Assembly (NCBI RefSeq): GCF_003601975.1
Contig: NZ_QZWZ01000001.1
Coordinates: forward strand, 124,001-188,000
DNA length: 64,000 bases
Source of the DNA: Mesorhizobium waimense
GTDB lineage: Bacteria > Pseudomonadota > Alphaproteobacteria > Rhizobiales > Rhizobiaceae
Direction of reading: 5' to 3'
The notes beneath the pieces are model-generated. The model had not been told where the DNA came from. It was given only the letters and a program-made list of their open reading frames with translations, and ran no database searches. Within the stretch, counting starts at the first letter, position 1; the number at the start of each line of letters is the position of its first letter. This document shows, piece by piece, positions 44,948-54,847 of this stretch. A program made the translations under genes and the position numbers.

Positions 44948-45902
44948 CCGAAGCTTCGCCGACAAAGCCCTATGCTCTGCATCTCGGCGTCATCGCCCTG
45001 CTCTTTGCGCTCAGCTTCGTCCTCCCGGGCTATCATCACGGCCTGCTCGCCCGCATCATGGTGCTGGCGGTCTTCGCCATGGGCTACAACATGCTGTTCG
45101 GCTATGTCGGGCTGCTCAGCCTCGGCCACGCCATGTTCTTTTCCGCCGGGCTCTATGGCGCCGGCCTAACCGTCTATCATCTGGGATGGAACGTGCCGGC
45201 CGCCTTTGCCGCCGGCCTTGCCTGCGGCGCGCTGCTGGCACTGGTGATCGGCCTGCTGGCGCTGCGCACCACGGGTGTGGCGTTCATGATCGTCACCATG
45301 ATGTTCGCGCAGGTGTTTTATCTCGTCATCCTCTATTTCGCGTCATGGACCGGCGGCGACCAGGGTCTGGTCGTTCAGCAAGCGGCGCGTGTCCTTGTCC
45401 TCGGCTCAGCGTCGTTCGACCTGACCAACCCGACCGTGCGCTACATGAGCGCGCTGGCATTGTTTTCGATCGTGCTGCTCGTCACGCTTGCCATCGTTCG
45501 CTCCAGATATGGCCGCGTGCTGGTCGCCATCCGCGAGAACGAGGAGCGGACGAAGATGCTGGGCTACGACACCTTCTCCAACAAGCTCATCGCCGTCGTC
45601 GTCTCCGGCACCATCTGCGCGGCTTCGGGTGCGGCCTATGCGTTGCTGTTCGGCTATGTTGGCTCGAGCTTCGCCTCGGTGCAGTACTCCATCCTGCCGC
45701 TGCTCTGGGTGCTGCTCGGCGGTGCCGCCACCACGCTCGGTCCACTGATCGGCACGCTGTTCATGTACTATGTCATCGACATCACCAGCGGCTTCACCTC
45801 AGCCTACCTGCTGATCGTCGGCATCGCGCTCATCCTCTTGGTGCTGTTCTTCCCGAAAGGCATTCTGGGAACCATCCGCCAACGCTGGCTTGGGTGGCTG
45901 CC

Positions 45903-45906
<4 letters not shown>
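44944..45906 (+). CDS. Branched-chain-type ABC transporter permease (LivM-like)
   Basis: A 320-residue permease. GYNMLFGYVGLLSLGHAMFFSAGLYGAG is the LivM signature. RYGRVLVAIRENEERTKMLGYDTFSNKLIAVVVSG is the cytoplasmic loop. It ends VLFFPKGILGTIRQRW. It overlaps both livH and livG, showing one tightly coupled operon. Confidence 0.92.
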
Positions 45907-46624
<718 letters not shown>

Positions 46625-46628
<4 letters not shown>

Positions 46629-47344
46629 TCGAAACACCGCCTGAGGCGCTGACAATCTCCGGGCTCGACTGCTTCTACAGTGAGGTCCAGGTGCTCTACG
46701 GCCTCGATCTCGTGCTGAACAAGGGCGAGGTGCTGTGTCTGTTCGGCCGCAACGGCGCCGGCAAGACGACGACGCTGAAGGCGATCATGGGCCTGGTGCC
46801 GGCAAGCGCCGGTTCGATCAGGCTCGACGGCAAGGAATTGACCGGCCTGCCGGCGCATGAGGTGCCGAAGGCCGGCATCGCCTATGTGCCGCAGGGCAGG
46901 CGGTTGTTTGCCGAGATGACGGTGGCCGAAAACATCGAGATCGGCCTGATGGCACGCGCCAAGGGCAAGGCGACGCGCGAGAACGTGCTCGATCTCTTCC
47001 CGCTGCTGCGCCAGCGGTTGAGACAACGCTCCGGTACTTTGTCGGGCGGCGAGCAGCAGATGCTGGCCATGGCCCGCGCGCTTTGTCTCGAACCGCAGGT
47101 GCTGCTGCTCGACGAGCCGACCGAAGGGCTGATGCCGTCGATGATCGCCAAGATCCGCGAGACGGTGGCCAAGCTGCGCGAGCTCGGAGTGTCGACCATC
47201 CTCGTCGAGCAACGGGTCGACGCCGTGCTGTCGGTCGCCGACCGCGTCTGCTTCATCGAGAACGGGCATAACCGCGAAACGGTCGATGTCGAGGAGCTGC
47301 GCGCGGACCCTTCCGCGGTGCGCCGCTATGTCGGCGTCGGCTGA
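46625..47344 (+). CDS. Branched-chain-type ABC transporter ATP-binding protein (LivF-like)
   Basis: A 239-residue ATPase: FGRNGAGKTTTLKAIMGLVP (Walker A), GIAYVPQGRRLFAEMTVAENI, LSGGEQQMLAMARALCLEPQVLLLDEPTEGLMPSM and ILVEQRVDAVLSVADRV. It heterodimerises with the LivG-like ATPase. Its TGA stop directly abuts the TCA (stop) of the convergent antiporter gene, inside the palindrome GGCTGATCAGCC. Confidence 0.92.
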
Positions 47345-48796
47345 TCAGCCAAAGAACAGAAAGCCGGCGATCAAAAATGTCGGGATCAGCACCAGGCCCG
47401 ACCACGCCATGTAGCCGAAGAAGCCCGGCATCTTGACGCCGCGATGCCTGGCGATGGCAAAGACCATGAAGTTCGGCGCGTTGCCGATATAGGTGTTGGC
47501 GCCCATGAACACCGCGCCGGCCGAGATCGCGGCAAGCGTCAACGCGGCCTCCGTCATCAGATGCTGCGGATCGCCGCCGGCGAGTTCGAAGAACACCAGA
47601 TAGGTCGGCGCATTGTCGAGGAAGGACGACAGCGCCCCGGTCAGCCAGAAATAGGCGAGGTCGTTGGGCTGGCCCGTGGGCGAGGTGACGAGCGCGACCA
47701 ATGGCGCAAGCGACCCCTCATGGCCGGCCCTCAGGATGGCGATGACCGGCACGATGCAGATGAAGATGCCGGCAAACAATTTTGCTACCTCGGCGATCGG
47801 CCCCCAGGTGAAGCCGTTCGCCTCGCGATGGCTCTTGTATGAGACGCGGAGCGACAGGAAGGCCAGTGCCAGGATGATGGCGTCGCGAACCAGATTCTGC
47901 AGCTCGAGGCTGACGCCAAGGATGGAAAGGCTGATACCCGGCTTCCAGCCGGCGGAAAGCAGGATCGCGCCGATCACGCCGGCCAGCAGCGGCAGATTGG
48001 CCAGGCCGCGAAGCCGCACTGTCGTATCCGGTGTCGGATCCTTGATCTTTGGTGCGCCGCCTTCGCGGCGGTGCAGGACGATGTCGATGGCCAGGAAGAC
48101 GATCAGCACCAGGCCGCCGACAAACAGCGTCTCGCGCCAGAGATTCGTCGTCGTCCAGAAGAAATCGACGCCGCGCAGAAAGCCGACGAACAATGGCGGA
48201 TCGCCAAGCGGCGTCAGCGAGCCGCCGATGTTCGACACCAGGAAGATGAAGAAGATGACGACATGGGCGTTGAACGGCCGGTTGTCGTTGGCGCGCAGGA
48301 TCGGCCGGATCAGGATCATCGAGGCGCCGGTGGTGCCGATGACCGAGGCGAGGATGGCGCCGATCAGCAGCAGCATGGCATTGACCTGGGGCGTGCCATG
48401 GATGTTGCCGGCAAGCAGGATGCCGCCGGAGATCGTGTAGAGCGCAAACAAAAGGATGATGAAGGACATGTATTCGGTGAGCAGCGTGTGCAGCACCGCT
48501 TCGCTCGCCGGGGGGATACCGAATACGATCGCTAGCGGCACCACGACCAGCGCCGCCCACAGCGCGGTGATCTTGCCGTAGTGGTGCTCCCAGACATGGT
48601 GGAAGAGCAGCGGCCCGGTGGCGATAGACAGAAGCAGGCCGGCAAAGGGCAGCGTCCACCACAGCGACATGGTCGCGCCGGGCAATTCGTGGGCTTCCGC
48701 CGCGACGGCCAGTCCCGGAAACAGGAGAATGGCGACGGCCAAGGTGCCTGCCGCCAAAACCGTAGACAATTGTTTGAAGCCCCCCCAGTGCCTCAC
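47345..48796 (-). CDS. Putative Na+/H+ antiporter of the ion-transporter (NhaD/ArsB) superfamily
   Basis: A 483-residue protein with a signal-like first helix and about twelve further helices. GTTGASMILIRPILRANDNRPFNAHVVIFFIFLVSNIGGSLTPLGDPPLFVGFL and WLTGALSSFLDNAPTYLVFFELAGG are the paired re-entrant motifs typical of NhaD-like and citrate/sulfate-type transporters. The start is GTG at 48796, three bases after the pncA stop, so it is co-transcribed with pncA. The ion or anion it carries is not certain; export or import of an organic acid is an alternative. Confidence 0.8.
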   Translation of the reverse strand: MRHWGGFKQLSTVLAAGTLAVAILLFPGLAVAAEAHELPGATMSLWWTLPFAGLLLSIATGPLLFHHVWEHHYGKITALWAALVVVPLAIVFGIPPASEAVLHTLLTEYMSFIILLFALYTISGGILLAGNIHGTPQVNAMLLLIGAILASVIGTTGASMILIRPILRANDNRPFNAHVVIFFIFLVSNIGGSLTPLGDPPLFVGFLRGVDFFWTTTNLWRETLFVGGLVLIVFLAIDIVLHRREGGAPKIKDPTPDTTVRLRGLANLPLLAGVIGAILLSAGWKPGISLSILGVSLELQNLVRDAIILALAFLSLRVSYKSHREANGFTWGPIAEVAKLFAGIFICIVPVIAILRAGHEGSLAPLVALVTSPTGQPNDLAYFWLTGALSSFLDNAPTYLVFFELAGGDPQHLMTEAALTLAAISAGAVFMGANTYIGNAPNFMVFAIARHRGVKMPGFFGYMAWSGLVLIPTFLIAGFLFFG

Positions 48797-48799
48797 GGT

Positions 48800-49414
48800 C
48801 TAGTCCGATGCCTGGTCTTCGAGCCTCACGCCGGCCTCGCGCATCCGCTTCAGCATCGACTCGACGGAGCCGTTGAGGTCGATGCCGCGGCAGGCGTCGA
48901 GCCGAACCGTCGTGTTGAAGCCTTGCTTGACCGCATCTAGCGCTGAAAACGCGACGCAGAAGTCGGTCGCCAAGCCGACCAAGGTCACGGATTCGACACC
49001 GCGCTCCTTGAGATAGCCGGCGAGTCCGGTGGGCGTCGCATGGTCGTTCTCGAAAAAGGCCGAATAGCTGTCGATCGCCGATCGGAACCCTTTGCGGATC
49101 ACCAGTTCGGCCTTCGTCCAGGCCAGTCCCGAGTGGAAGTCCGAACCCAGGCTGCCCTGGATGCAATGATCCGGCCACAGTGTCTGCGGTCCATAGGGCA
49201 TATCGATCGCCTCGAAAGGCTGTTTTCCCGGATGGCTGGAGGCAAAGCTCGAATGGCCGGCGGGGTGCCAGTCCTGCGTCAGCACGACATGCTCGGTTCG
49301 CCGGATCAGATCGTTGACCAAAGGCACGATTTCGTCGCCGCCGTTGACCGCCAGCGCGCCGCCCGGGCAGAAGTCGTTTTGCAGGTCGATGACAACAAGC
49401 GCTTCGTCGGCCAT
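48800..49414 (-). CDS. pncA: Nicotinamidase
   Basis: A 204-residue hydrolase converting nicotinamide to nicotinate and ammonia. The catalytic triad is Asp10 (VIDLQNDFCPGGAL), Lys108 (VIRKGF) and Cys153 (ATDFCVAFSALDA). The metal site is Asp48, His50 and His83 (TQDWHPAGH and WPDHCIQGS). These match the known PncA layout. It is divergent from the nicotinate-catabolic-like operon, with 287 bases between starts, and supplies the substrate for either PncB or that operon. Confidence 0.95.
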   Translation of the reverse strand: MADEALVVIDLQNDFCPGGALAVNGGDEIVPLVNDLIRRTEHVVLTQDWHPAGHSSFASSHPGKQPFEAIDMPYGPQTLWPDHCIQGSLGSDFHSGLAWTKAELVIRKGFRSAIDSYSAFFENDHATPTGLAGYLKERGVESVTLVGLATDFCVAFSALDAVKQGFNTTVRLDACRGIDLNGSVESMLKRMREAGVRLEDQASD

Positions 49415-49565
49415 GGGGCCTCCTTCTTATCTGTCTCGGCTCAGGCTTCACCGCCGACGCGACCGGACGCAGAAACTTGACCAGATGGCCGGCGGCGTCA
49501 ACCTCCAACGCCATAACAATTGCGTGCCGGCCCGCACGACGCGGGCAGCAGTGCAAACTCTGGCT

Positions 49566-49606
49566 TTGACAATTCCTGTCGGCTTGATATCATTTGCATA
49601 CGAATG
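49566..49606 (+). promoter_or_regulatory. Promoter and palindromic operator of the hydroxylase-reductase operon
   Basis: TTGACA (49566-49571) and TATCAT (49588-49593) are spaced by 16 bases, a good sigma70-like promoter. CATTTGCATACGAATG (49591-49606) overlaps the -10 end and is an imperfect palindrome with 12 of 16 symmetric positions. That is the size and placement expected for a MarR operator; a MarR gene ends the operon. The rest of 49415-49565 shows no further feature. Confidence 0.5.
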
Positions 49607-49701
49607 AATTTGACCGGTCCGGACGCCGGCAGGATCTGTCGGGAGGCCCTTTCGAGGCGGCCTGTTTCTGGGAAGGTCCCTTTTGTTTTGGAAGGTAGGG
49701 C

Positions 49702-50562
49702 GTGATCCGTTACGCGAAACCCACCACGGTCGACGAGGCGCTCGCTTTGCTTGGTGAGGATAGCTGGCGCATTCTTGCCGGCGGCACCGATTTCTATCCG
49801 GCACAAGGCAGCAAGCCTTTTCGCGACAATGTCCTCGAAATCAACGGTCTCGCCGCGTTGCGCGGCATTGTCGAGACCGACAGCCACTGGCTGGTCGGCG
49901 CGCGCACCACCTGGACCGATCTCATCCGCCATCCGCTACCGTCCGCATTCAATGCTTTGAAGCAGGCTGCGCGCGAAGTGGGGTCTGTCCAGATCCAGAA
50001 CGTCGCCTCCATTGCCGGCAATCTCTGCAATGCATCGCCGGCTGCCGACGGCGTGCCGGGATTGCTGGTGCTCGATGCCGAGGTCGAACTGCGCTCGGCA
50101 CAAGCGACACGTCATCTGCCACTGCAGGAATTTATCCTCGGCAATCGCCGCACGGCCTTGCTGCCGGGCGAGTTGGTCACCGCCATTCGCATCCCGAAAC
50201 CCGCTGCTACCGGCACATCCGCCTTCGTAAAGCTTGGCGCGCGGCGATATCTCGTCATCTCCATCGCCATGGTGGCAGCGCGCGTCGTTGTCGAGAATGG
50301 CGTCGTCAGCGAAGCCGCCATCGCCGTCGGTTCCTGCTCGGCGGTTGCCAAACGTCTCGCCGGCGTCGAAGCCGCCTTGCGTGCCCAGCCCGCGAACCAT
50401 GCCCTCGCGGCTGCGGTGCAGTCCGCCCCGATGGATGAATTGTCGCCAATTGGCGATGTCCGCGGCAGCGCCGAATACCGGCAGGACGCGGCGCGCGAGA
50501 TCGTCGCCCGCGCCGTGCTTGGCACCATCGACCATTCAGCCGGCGGCAAGGTGGCGGCATGA
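49702..50562 (+). CDS. FAD-binding subunit of a molybdenum hydroxylase
   Basis: A 286-residue medium subunit of the xanthine dehydrogenase/CO dehydrogenase family. The FAD-binding loops are ILAGGTDFYPAQ (first pyrophosphate-binding motif) and NVASIAGNLCNASPAADGVPGLLVL (second, with the TIGGN-like SIAGN). The C-terminal CO_deh_flav_C domain ends the protein. The start is GTG, with GGAAGGTAGG upstream. It overlaps the next gene by four bases and passes electrons from the [2Fe-2S] clusters to the acceptor. Confidence 0.9.
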   Translation: MIRYAKPTTVDEALALLGEDSWRILAGGTDFYPAQGSKPFRDNVLEINGLAALRGIVETDSHWLVGARTTWTDLIRHPLPSAFNALKQAAREVGSVQIQNVASIAGNLCNASPAADGVPGLLVLDAEVELRSAQATRHLPLQEFILGNRRTALLPGELVTAIRIPKPAATGTSAFVKLGARRYLVISIAMVAARVVVENGVVSEAAIAVGSCSAVAKRLAGVEAALRAQPANHALAAAVQSAPMDELSPIGDVRGSAEYRQDAAREIVARAVLGTIDHSAGGKVAA

Positions 50563-53312
50563 GTATCGAACGCGCCGACATCGCCTTCGAGGTCAACGGC
50601 GCCGCTATTTCGGTCAATGTGCCGCCGCTGCGCCGGCTGTCTTCGGTGCTGCGCGACGAGTTGCGGCTGACCGGCACCAAGGTCGGCTGCGACGCCGGTG
50701 ACTGCGGCGCCTGCACGGTGCTGGTCGACGGCGAACCTGTCTGCGCCTGCCTGATGTCGGCGGCCTCGGCGGCCGGTGCAGCGATAACCACCGTCGAAGG
50801 CCTGGCCAACGGAAAACTGTCGGCGCTGCAGGCCTCGTTCCTCGAGCATGGCGCGGCGCAATGCGGCATCTGCACGCCCGGCCTGCTGGTCGCGGCAACG
50901 GCGTTGTTGGAGAAAAATCCCTTTCCGACGGAGGTGGAAACGCAGGATGCACTGGGCGGCGTGCTTTGCCGCTGCACCGGCTACAGGAAGATCGTTGCCG
51001 CAGTGATGGACGCCTCGCGTCACGTTGAAAGCCTCAACCGCCGCATGCCGCAGTCCGGCCATGCCGTCGGCGCCTCGCCGATCCGCCTCGATGGCTTGCC
51101 CAAAGTCACTGGCGGCGAAAAGTTTGGCGGCGATTCCTTCCCGGCCGATGCGCTGGCCGTGCTGGTGGTACGCTCGCCGCACTATCATGCCCGTTTCGCT
51201 TTCGGCGACCTGGATTCGTGGGCGAGGGCTCGTCCCGGTGTTGCCGGCGTCTTCACTGCCGCCGATATTCCGGGAAAAAACTGCTTCGGCGTCATCGGGC
51301 CCTTCGCTGATCAGCCGGCCTTGGCCGAAGGCTTTGCCCGTTTTCGCGGTGAGGCGGTTGCGCTGGTCGCCGGCGAGCGCGAGACTATCCTCGATCTCGA
51401 CCTTTCAGACTTCCCTGTTTCCTGGACCGAACTGCCGCATGTCCTAGAGCCCCGTGAGGCGCAGGCCGACGGCGTCGAACTGGTCCACCAGCACCGACCG
51501 GCAAACCTGCTGACCTCCGGCTTTGTCGAACGCGGCGATCCGGACGCGGCGCTCTCCGGCGCCGTCGTCACCGTGTCGGGCGCCATCGACACCTCCTATG
51601 TCGAGCACGCCTATATCGAGCCGGAAGCCGGCTATGCCTATATGGACGGCGATACGTTGGTCGTCGTCGCCTGCACGCAGGCGCCCTACATGGACCGCGA
51701 CGACACGGCAAAGGTGCTGGGTCTCGCCGTCGACAAGGTGCGCATCGTGCCGACTGCCACCGGCGGCGGTTTTGGCTCAAAGCTCGACGTCTCGCTGCAG
51801 CCTCTCATCGGTCTGGTGGCGATGAAGACGGGACGGCCGGCAGCACTTGCCTATACGCGCAACGAATCGATGATCTCGACCACCAAGCGCCATCCGGCCG
51901 AGATGCAGGCGACCATCGGCGCCGACGCCGACGGCTATGTCACCGGAATGGTCTTTGCCGGCGATTTCAACACCGGCGCCTATGCAAGCTGGGGGCCGAC
52001 CGTCGCCAACCGCGTCCCGGTGCATGCGTCCGGTCCCTATGCCACGCCGAACTATCGTGCCGAAGGCCGCGCCATCCACACCAACGGCCCGATCTCCGGC
52101 GCCTTTCGCGGCTTCGGCGTGCCGCAGGCGACGATCATGCAGGAGACGCTCTACGACGAATTGGCCGGCAAGCTAGGTATCGACAGACTCGATTTTCGCT
52201 TGAAGAATTGCCTTCGGAACGGCTCCGAAACGGTTACCGGGCAAAAACTGGACTCCGGCGTCGGCATTGCCGAATGCCTTGAGGCGCTGCAGCCGCATTG
52301 GACGCGGGCCCTGGCCGACACGGAGCTGTTCAACGCCGGCAGCAGCACAAAAAAGCGCGGCGTCGGCGTCGCCTCCTGCTGGTATGGCTGCGGCAACACC
52401 TCGCTGCCCAATCCGTCGACGATCAAGGTCGGCATCTCGTCCCAAGGCGAGATCGTCCTACATCAGGGCGCTGTCGATATCGGACAGGGATCGAACACCG
52501 TCATCACCCAGATCTGCGCCGACGCGCTAGGCCTGCCGCTCGAAAAGTTCCGGCTGAAAAGCGCCGATACCGCCATCACCCCCGATGCCGGCAAGACCTC
52601 CGCCTCGCGCCAGACCTTCGTCACCGGCAAGGCCGCCGAGAGGGCCGGCCGCGCCTTGCGCGAAGCGATCCTGCGCTTTGCCAATGTCTCGGAGAGGGCG
52701 GCGATTGCGCTGGATGGAGCAAACTTGACCATCCGCGAGGGCGAGGCGACGCGACGGGTCGAGCTCTCGACGCTGCAAGCCGACGCCGACGGCCTGGTCT
52801 TCGTCGCCGAAGAAACCTACGACCCACCGACATTGCCGCTCGACGCCAAGGGCCAAGGCAAGCCCTACGCGGTCTATGGCTATGGCGCGCAGATCGCCGA
52901 ACTCGAAGTCGACCTCAAGCTCGGCACGGTCAAGCTGATCAAGATCACTGCGGCACACGATGTCGGCAAGGCGATCAATCCTTTGCTCGTCGAGGGCCAG
53001 ATCGAGGGCGGCATCGCACAAGGCATCGGCATGGCGCTGATGGAGGAATACATCCCCGGCCGCACCGAGAATCTGCACGACTATTTGATCCCGACCATCG
53101 GCGACGTGCCGTCGATCGAGACCATTCTCATAGAAGTTCCGGACCCGGAAGGACCGTTCGGCGCCAAGGGCCTGGGCGAGCATGTGCTGATCCCGACCGC
53201 GCCAGCGATCCTCAATGCCATCCGCCACGCCGCCGGCGTGCTGGTTACCAAGGTTCCGGCGACGCCAAGCCGTATCCGCGCGGCAATCCGCGACAAGGAG
53301 GCACGCCAATGA
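50559..53312 (+). CDS. Fused [2Fe-2S]/molybdopterin subunit of a molybdenum hydroxylase
   Basis: A 917-residue fusion of the small and large subunits. Residues 1-160 hold a plant-type [2Fe-2S] site (Cys44, 49, 52, 64) and a second site (Cys102, 105, 137, 139; GICTPG and LCRCTGY). From about 165 to the end is the molybdopterin-binding domain: TATGGGFGSKLD, GPISGAFRGFGVPQ, GAVDIGQGSNTVITQI, and GPFGAKGLGEH with the probable catalytic Glu. The protein should hydroxylate an N-heterocycle or aldehyde with water as oxygen source. The following hydroxynicotinate-reductase-like gene suggests nicotinate, giving 6-hydroxynicotinate. Confidence 0.88.
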   Translation: MSIERADIAFEVNGAAISVNVPPLRRLSSVLRDELRLTGTKVGCDAGDCGACTVLVDGEPVCACLMSAASAAGAAITTVEGLANGKLSALQASFLEHGAAQCGICTPGLLVAATALLEKNPFPTEVETQDALGGVLCRCTGYRKIVAAVMDASRHVESLNRRMPQSGHAVGASPIRLDGLPKVTGGEKFGGDSFPADALAVLVVRSPHYHARFAFGDLDSWARARPGVAGVFTAADIPGKNCFGVIGPFADQPALAEGFARFRGEAVALVAGERETILDLDLSDFPVSWTELPHVLEPREAQADGVELVHQHRPANLLTSGFVERGDPDAALSGAVVTVSGAIDTSYVEHAYIEPEAGYAYMDGDTLVVVACTQAPYMDRDDTAKVLGLAVDKVRIVPTATGGGFGSKLDVSLQPLIGLVAMKTGRPAALAYTRNESMISTTKRHPAEMQATIGADADGYVTGMVFAGDFNTGAYASWGPTVANRVPVHASGPYATPNYRAEGRAIHTNGPISGAFRGFGVPQATIMQETLYDELAGKLGIDRLDFRLKNCLRNGSETVTGQKLDSGVGIAECLEALQPHWTRALADTELFNAGSSTKKRGVGVASCWYGCGNTSLPNPSTIKVGISSQGEIVLHQGAVDIGQGSNTVITQICADALGLPLEKFRLKSADTAITPDAGKTSASRQTFVTGKAAERAGRALREAILRFANVSERAAIALDGANLTIREGEATRRVELSTLQADADGLVFVAEETYDPPTLPLDAKGQGKPYAVYGYGAQIAELEVDLKLGTVKLIKITAAHDVGKAINPLLVEGQIEGGIAQGIGMALMEEYIPGRTENLHDYLIPTIGDVPSIETILIEVPDPEGPFGAKGLGEHVLIPTAPAILNAIRHAAGVLVTKVPATPSRIRAAIRDKEARQ

Positions 53313-54847
53313 GCGAGCTTGCCGAACGTTTCGAAACCCACGACCCCGGCGAGAAGCAGGTAGCGGAAAAGATCCGCTGCGATGCCTGTCCGGTCATGTG
53401 CTACATCGCCGACGGCCGCACTGGCGCCTGCGACCGCTACGGCAATGTCGGTGGCCGCATCGTGCGCATGGATCCACTGACCATCCTCGACCACGCGGCA
53501 GAGACCGGCGGTGCGGTGGTGCCTTTCGTTGCCGAGGGCGAGCAATGGGACGGCGAACTGGTCAACACCGGGCGCCGCTTCGTCACCGCGATCGGCGCCG
53601 GCACCACCTATCCCGACTACAAGCCCGCTCCCTTCATCGTCAGCCAGGAGGTCGAAGGCGTCGATCTCGTCACCGTGGTGACGGAGGGCATCTTCTCCTA
53701 TTGCGGCGTCAAGGTGAAGATCGACACCGACCGCCATATCGGCCCGGAAACCGCGACAGTGCGCGCCGAAGGTGAGGCGATCGGTCATGTCACGACCGGC
53801 GAGTACGGCTCGCAGATGCTGTCGCTGGGCGGCGTGCATCACCTGACCGGCGGCTCCAAGTCGGAGGGGCGCGCCACCTGCGATGCAATGCTCAATCTTT
53901 GCAACCGCAAGCCAGTCGAACTGACCATCGACGGCGGTGCCACGGTCATCGTCGAAGCCGGCAAACCACCCGTCATCGACGGCAAGATCGAACACCGCAT
54001 GCGCGTCGGCTGCGGCTCGGCCACCATCGGCATGTTCGCCACCCAATGGCGTGGCCTGGTCGACGAAGTGGTGGTGGTCGACGACCACATCACCGGCGTC
54101 GTCTCCGAGCATCAGGCCGGCAAGGTGCTGGGCTGGCAGGATACCGGCATAAAGATCATCGGCCGCCGCTCGACACCTGGCCGCTATTTCAAAGTATCGG
54201 AGCCTGGTCTCGGCTGGGGCGGCACCAGCATTTCCGACCCGCTGTCGATCCTTGGCGAGTGGAACGTCAAGAAGGGCGCGCGTCCCGGCCTGTCGCTGCT
54301 GATGGTATCGACCACCGGCGAGCAGTTCGCCTATTACGAGCTCGACGACGATCTGAAACCGGTCGAAAAGCCGTTCCCGGAGCGGCTGCAGAAATCCGTC
54401 GGCCTGATTGAGGAGAATTGCGAGCCGGCTTTGTGCACCGTGCTGTTCGTCGGCGGCGCCGGCGGCTCGCTGCGCGCCGGCGTCACCGAGAACCCGGTCA
54501 ACCTCACCCGCTCTGTGCAGGGCCTGAAGACCTATGTGACCGTCGGCGGCGCGCCGGTCTATGTCTGGCCGGGCGGCGGCATCACGCTGATGGTCGATGT
54601 CACCCGCGTGCCGGAAGGCGCCTTCGGCTATGTGCCGACCCCGGCGCTGGTGGCGCCGATCGAGTTCACCTTGCGCCGCGACGACTATGTCAGGCTGGGC
54701 GGCTACGAAGGCGAGATACGCAGCGTCGAGGACATTCTTGCCAAGGGCGGTGAATACCTCAATCCGCGTCGCGGCACCGGCGCGCCGGTCAGCAACCCCT
54801 GGCCGCCGCTGGCGCAGTTGCGGCGCGCGGCGAACGGGGCCGGCTGA
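53309..54847 (+). CDS. 6-hydroxynicotinate reductase-like iron-sulfur protein
   Basis: A 512-residue protein resembling Hnr of Eubacterium barkeri, which reduces 6-hydroxynicotinate to 1,4,5,6-tetrahydro-6-oxonicotinate. The N-terminus has a cysteine cluster, IRCDACPVMCYIADGRTGACDRYG (C24, C27, C31, C41), suited to an iron-sulfur cluster. Later motifs are YPDYKPAPFIVSQEVEGVDLVTVVTEGIFSYCGVKVKID and GGITLMVDVTRVPEGAFGYVPTPALVAPIEFTL. It overlaps the molybdenum-subunit gene by four bases and the UPF0280 gene by one. The function rests on family resemblance and context; the substrate might be another hydroxylated pyridine. Confidence 0.8.
   Translation: MSELAERFETHDPGEKQVAEKIRCDACPVMCYIADGRTGACDRYGNVGGRIVRMDPLTILDHAAETGGAVVPFVAEGEQWDGELVNTGRRFVTAIGAGTTYPDYKPAPFIVSQEVEGVDLVTVVTEGIFSYCGVKVKIDTDRHIGPETATVRAEGEAIGHVTTGEYGSQMLSLGGVHHLTGGSKSEGRATCDAMLNLCNRKPVELTIDGGATVIVEAGKPPVIDGKIEHRMRVGCGSATIGMFATQWRGLVDEVVVVDDHITGVVSEHQAGKVLGWQDTGIKIIGRRSTPGRYFKVSEPGLGWGGTSISDPLSILGEWNVKKGARPGLSLLMVSTTGEQFAYYELDDDLKPVEKPFPERLQKSVGLIEENCEPALCTVLFVGGAGGSLRAGVTENPVNLTRSVQGLKTYVTVGGAPVYVWPGGGITLMVDVTRVPEGAFGYVPTPALVAPIEFTLRRDDYVRLGGYEGEIRSVEDILAKGGEYLNPRRGTGAPVSNPWPPLAQLRRAANGAG

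Noticed and set aside
48780..48786. Run of seven G (minus strand) near the antiporter start as a phase-variation switch
   Set aside because: Seven bases is short for slippage, the frame is open, and rhizobia are not known for this type of contingency locus.
53990..54040. Flavinylation motif in the reductase (GCGSATIG) as an ApbE-type target
   Set aside because: The ApbE consensus is SGA(T/S) with an upstream Asp. The order here is GSAT, so it does not match.
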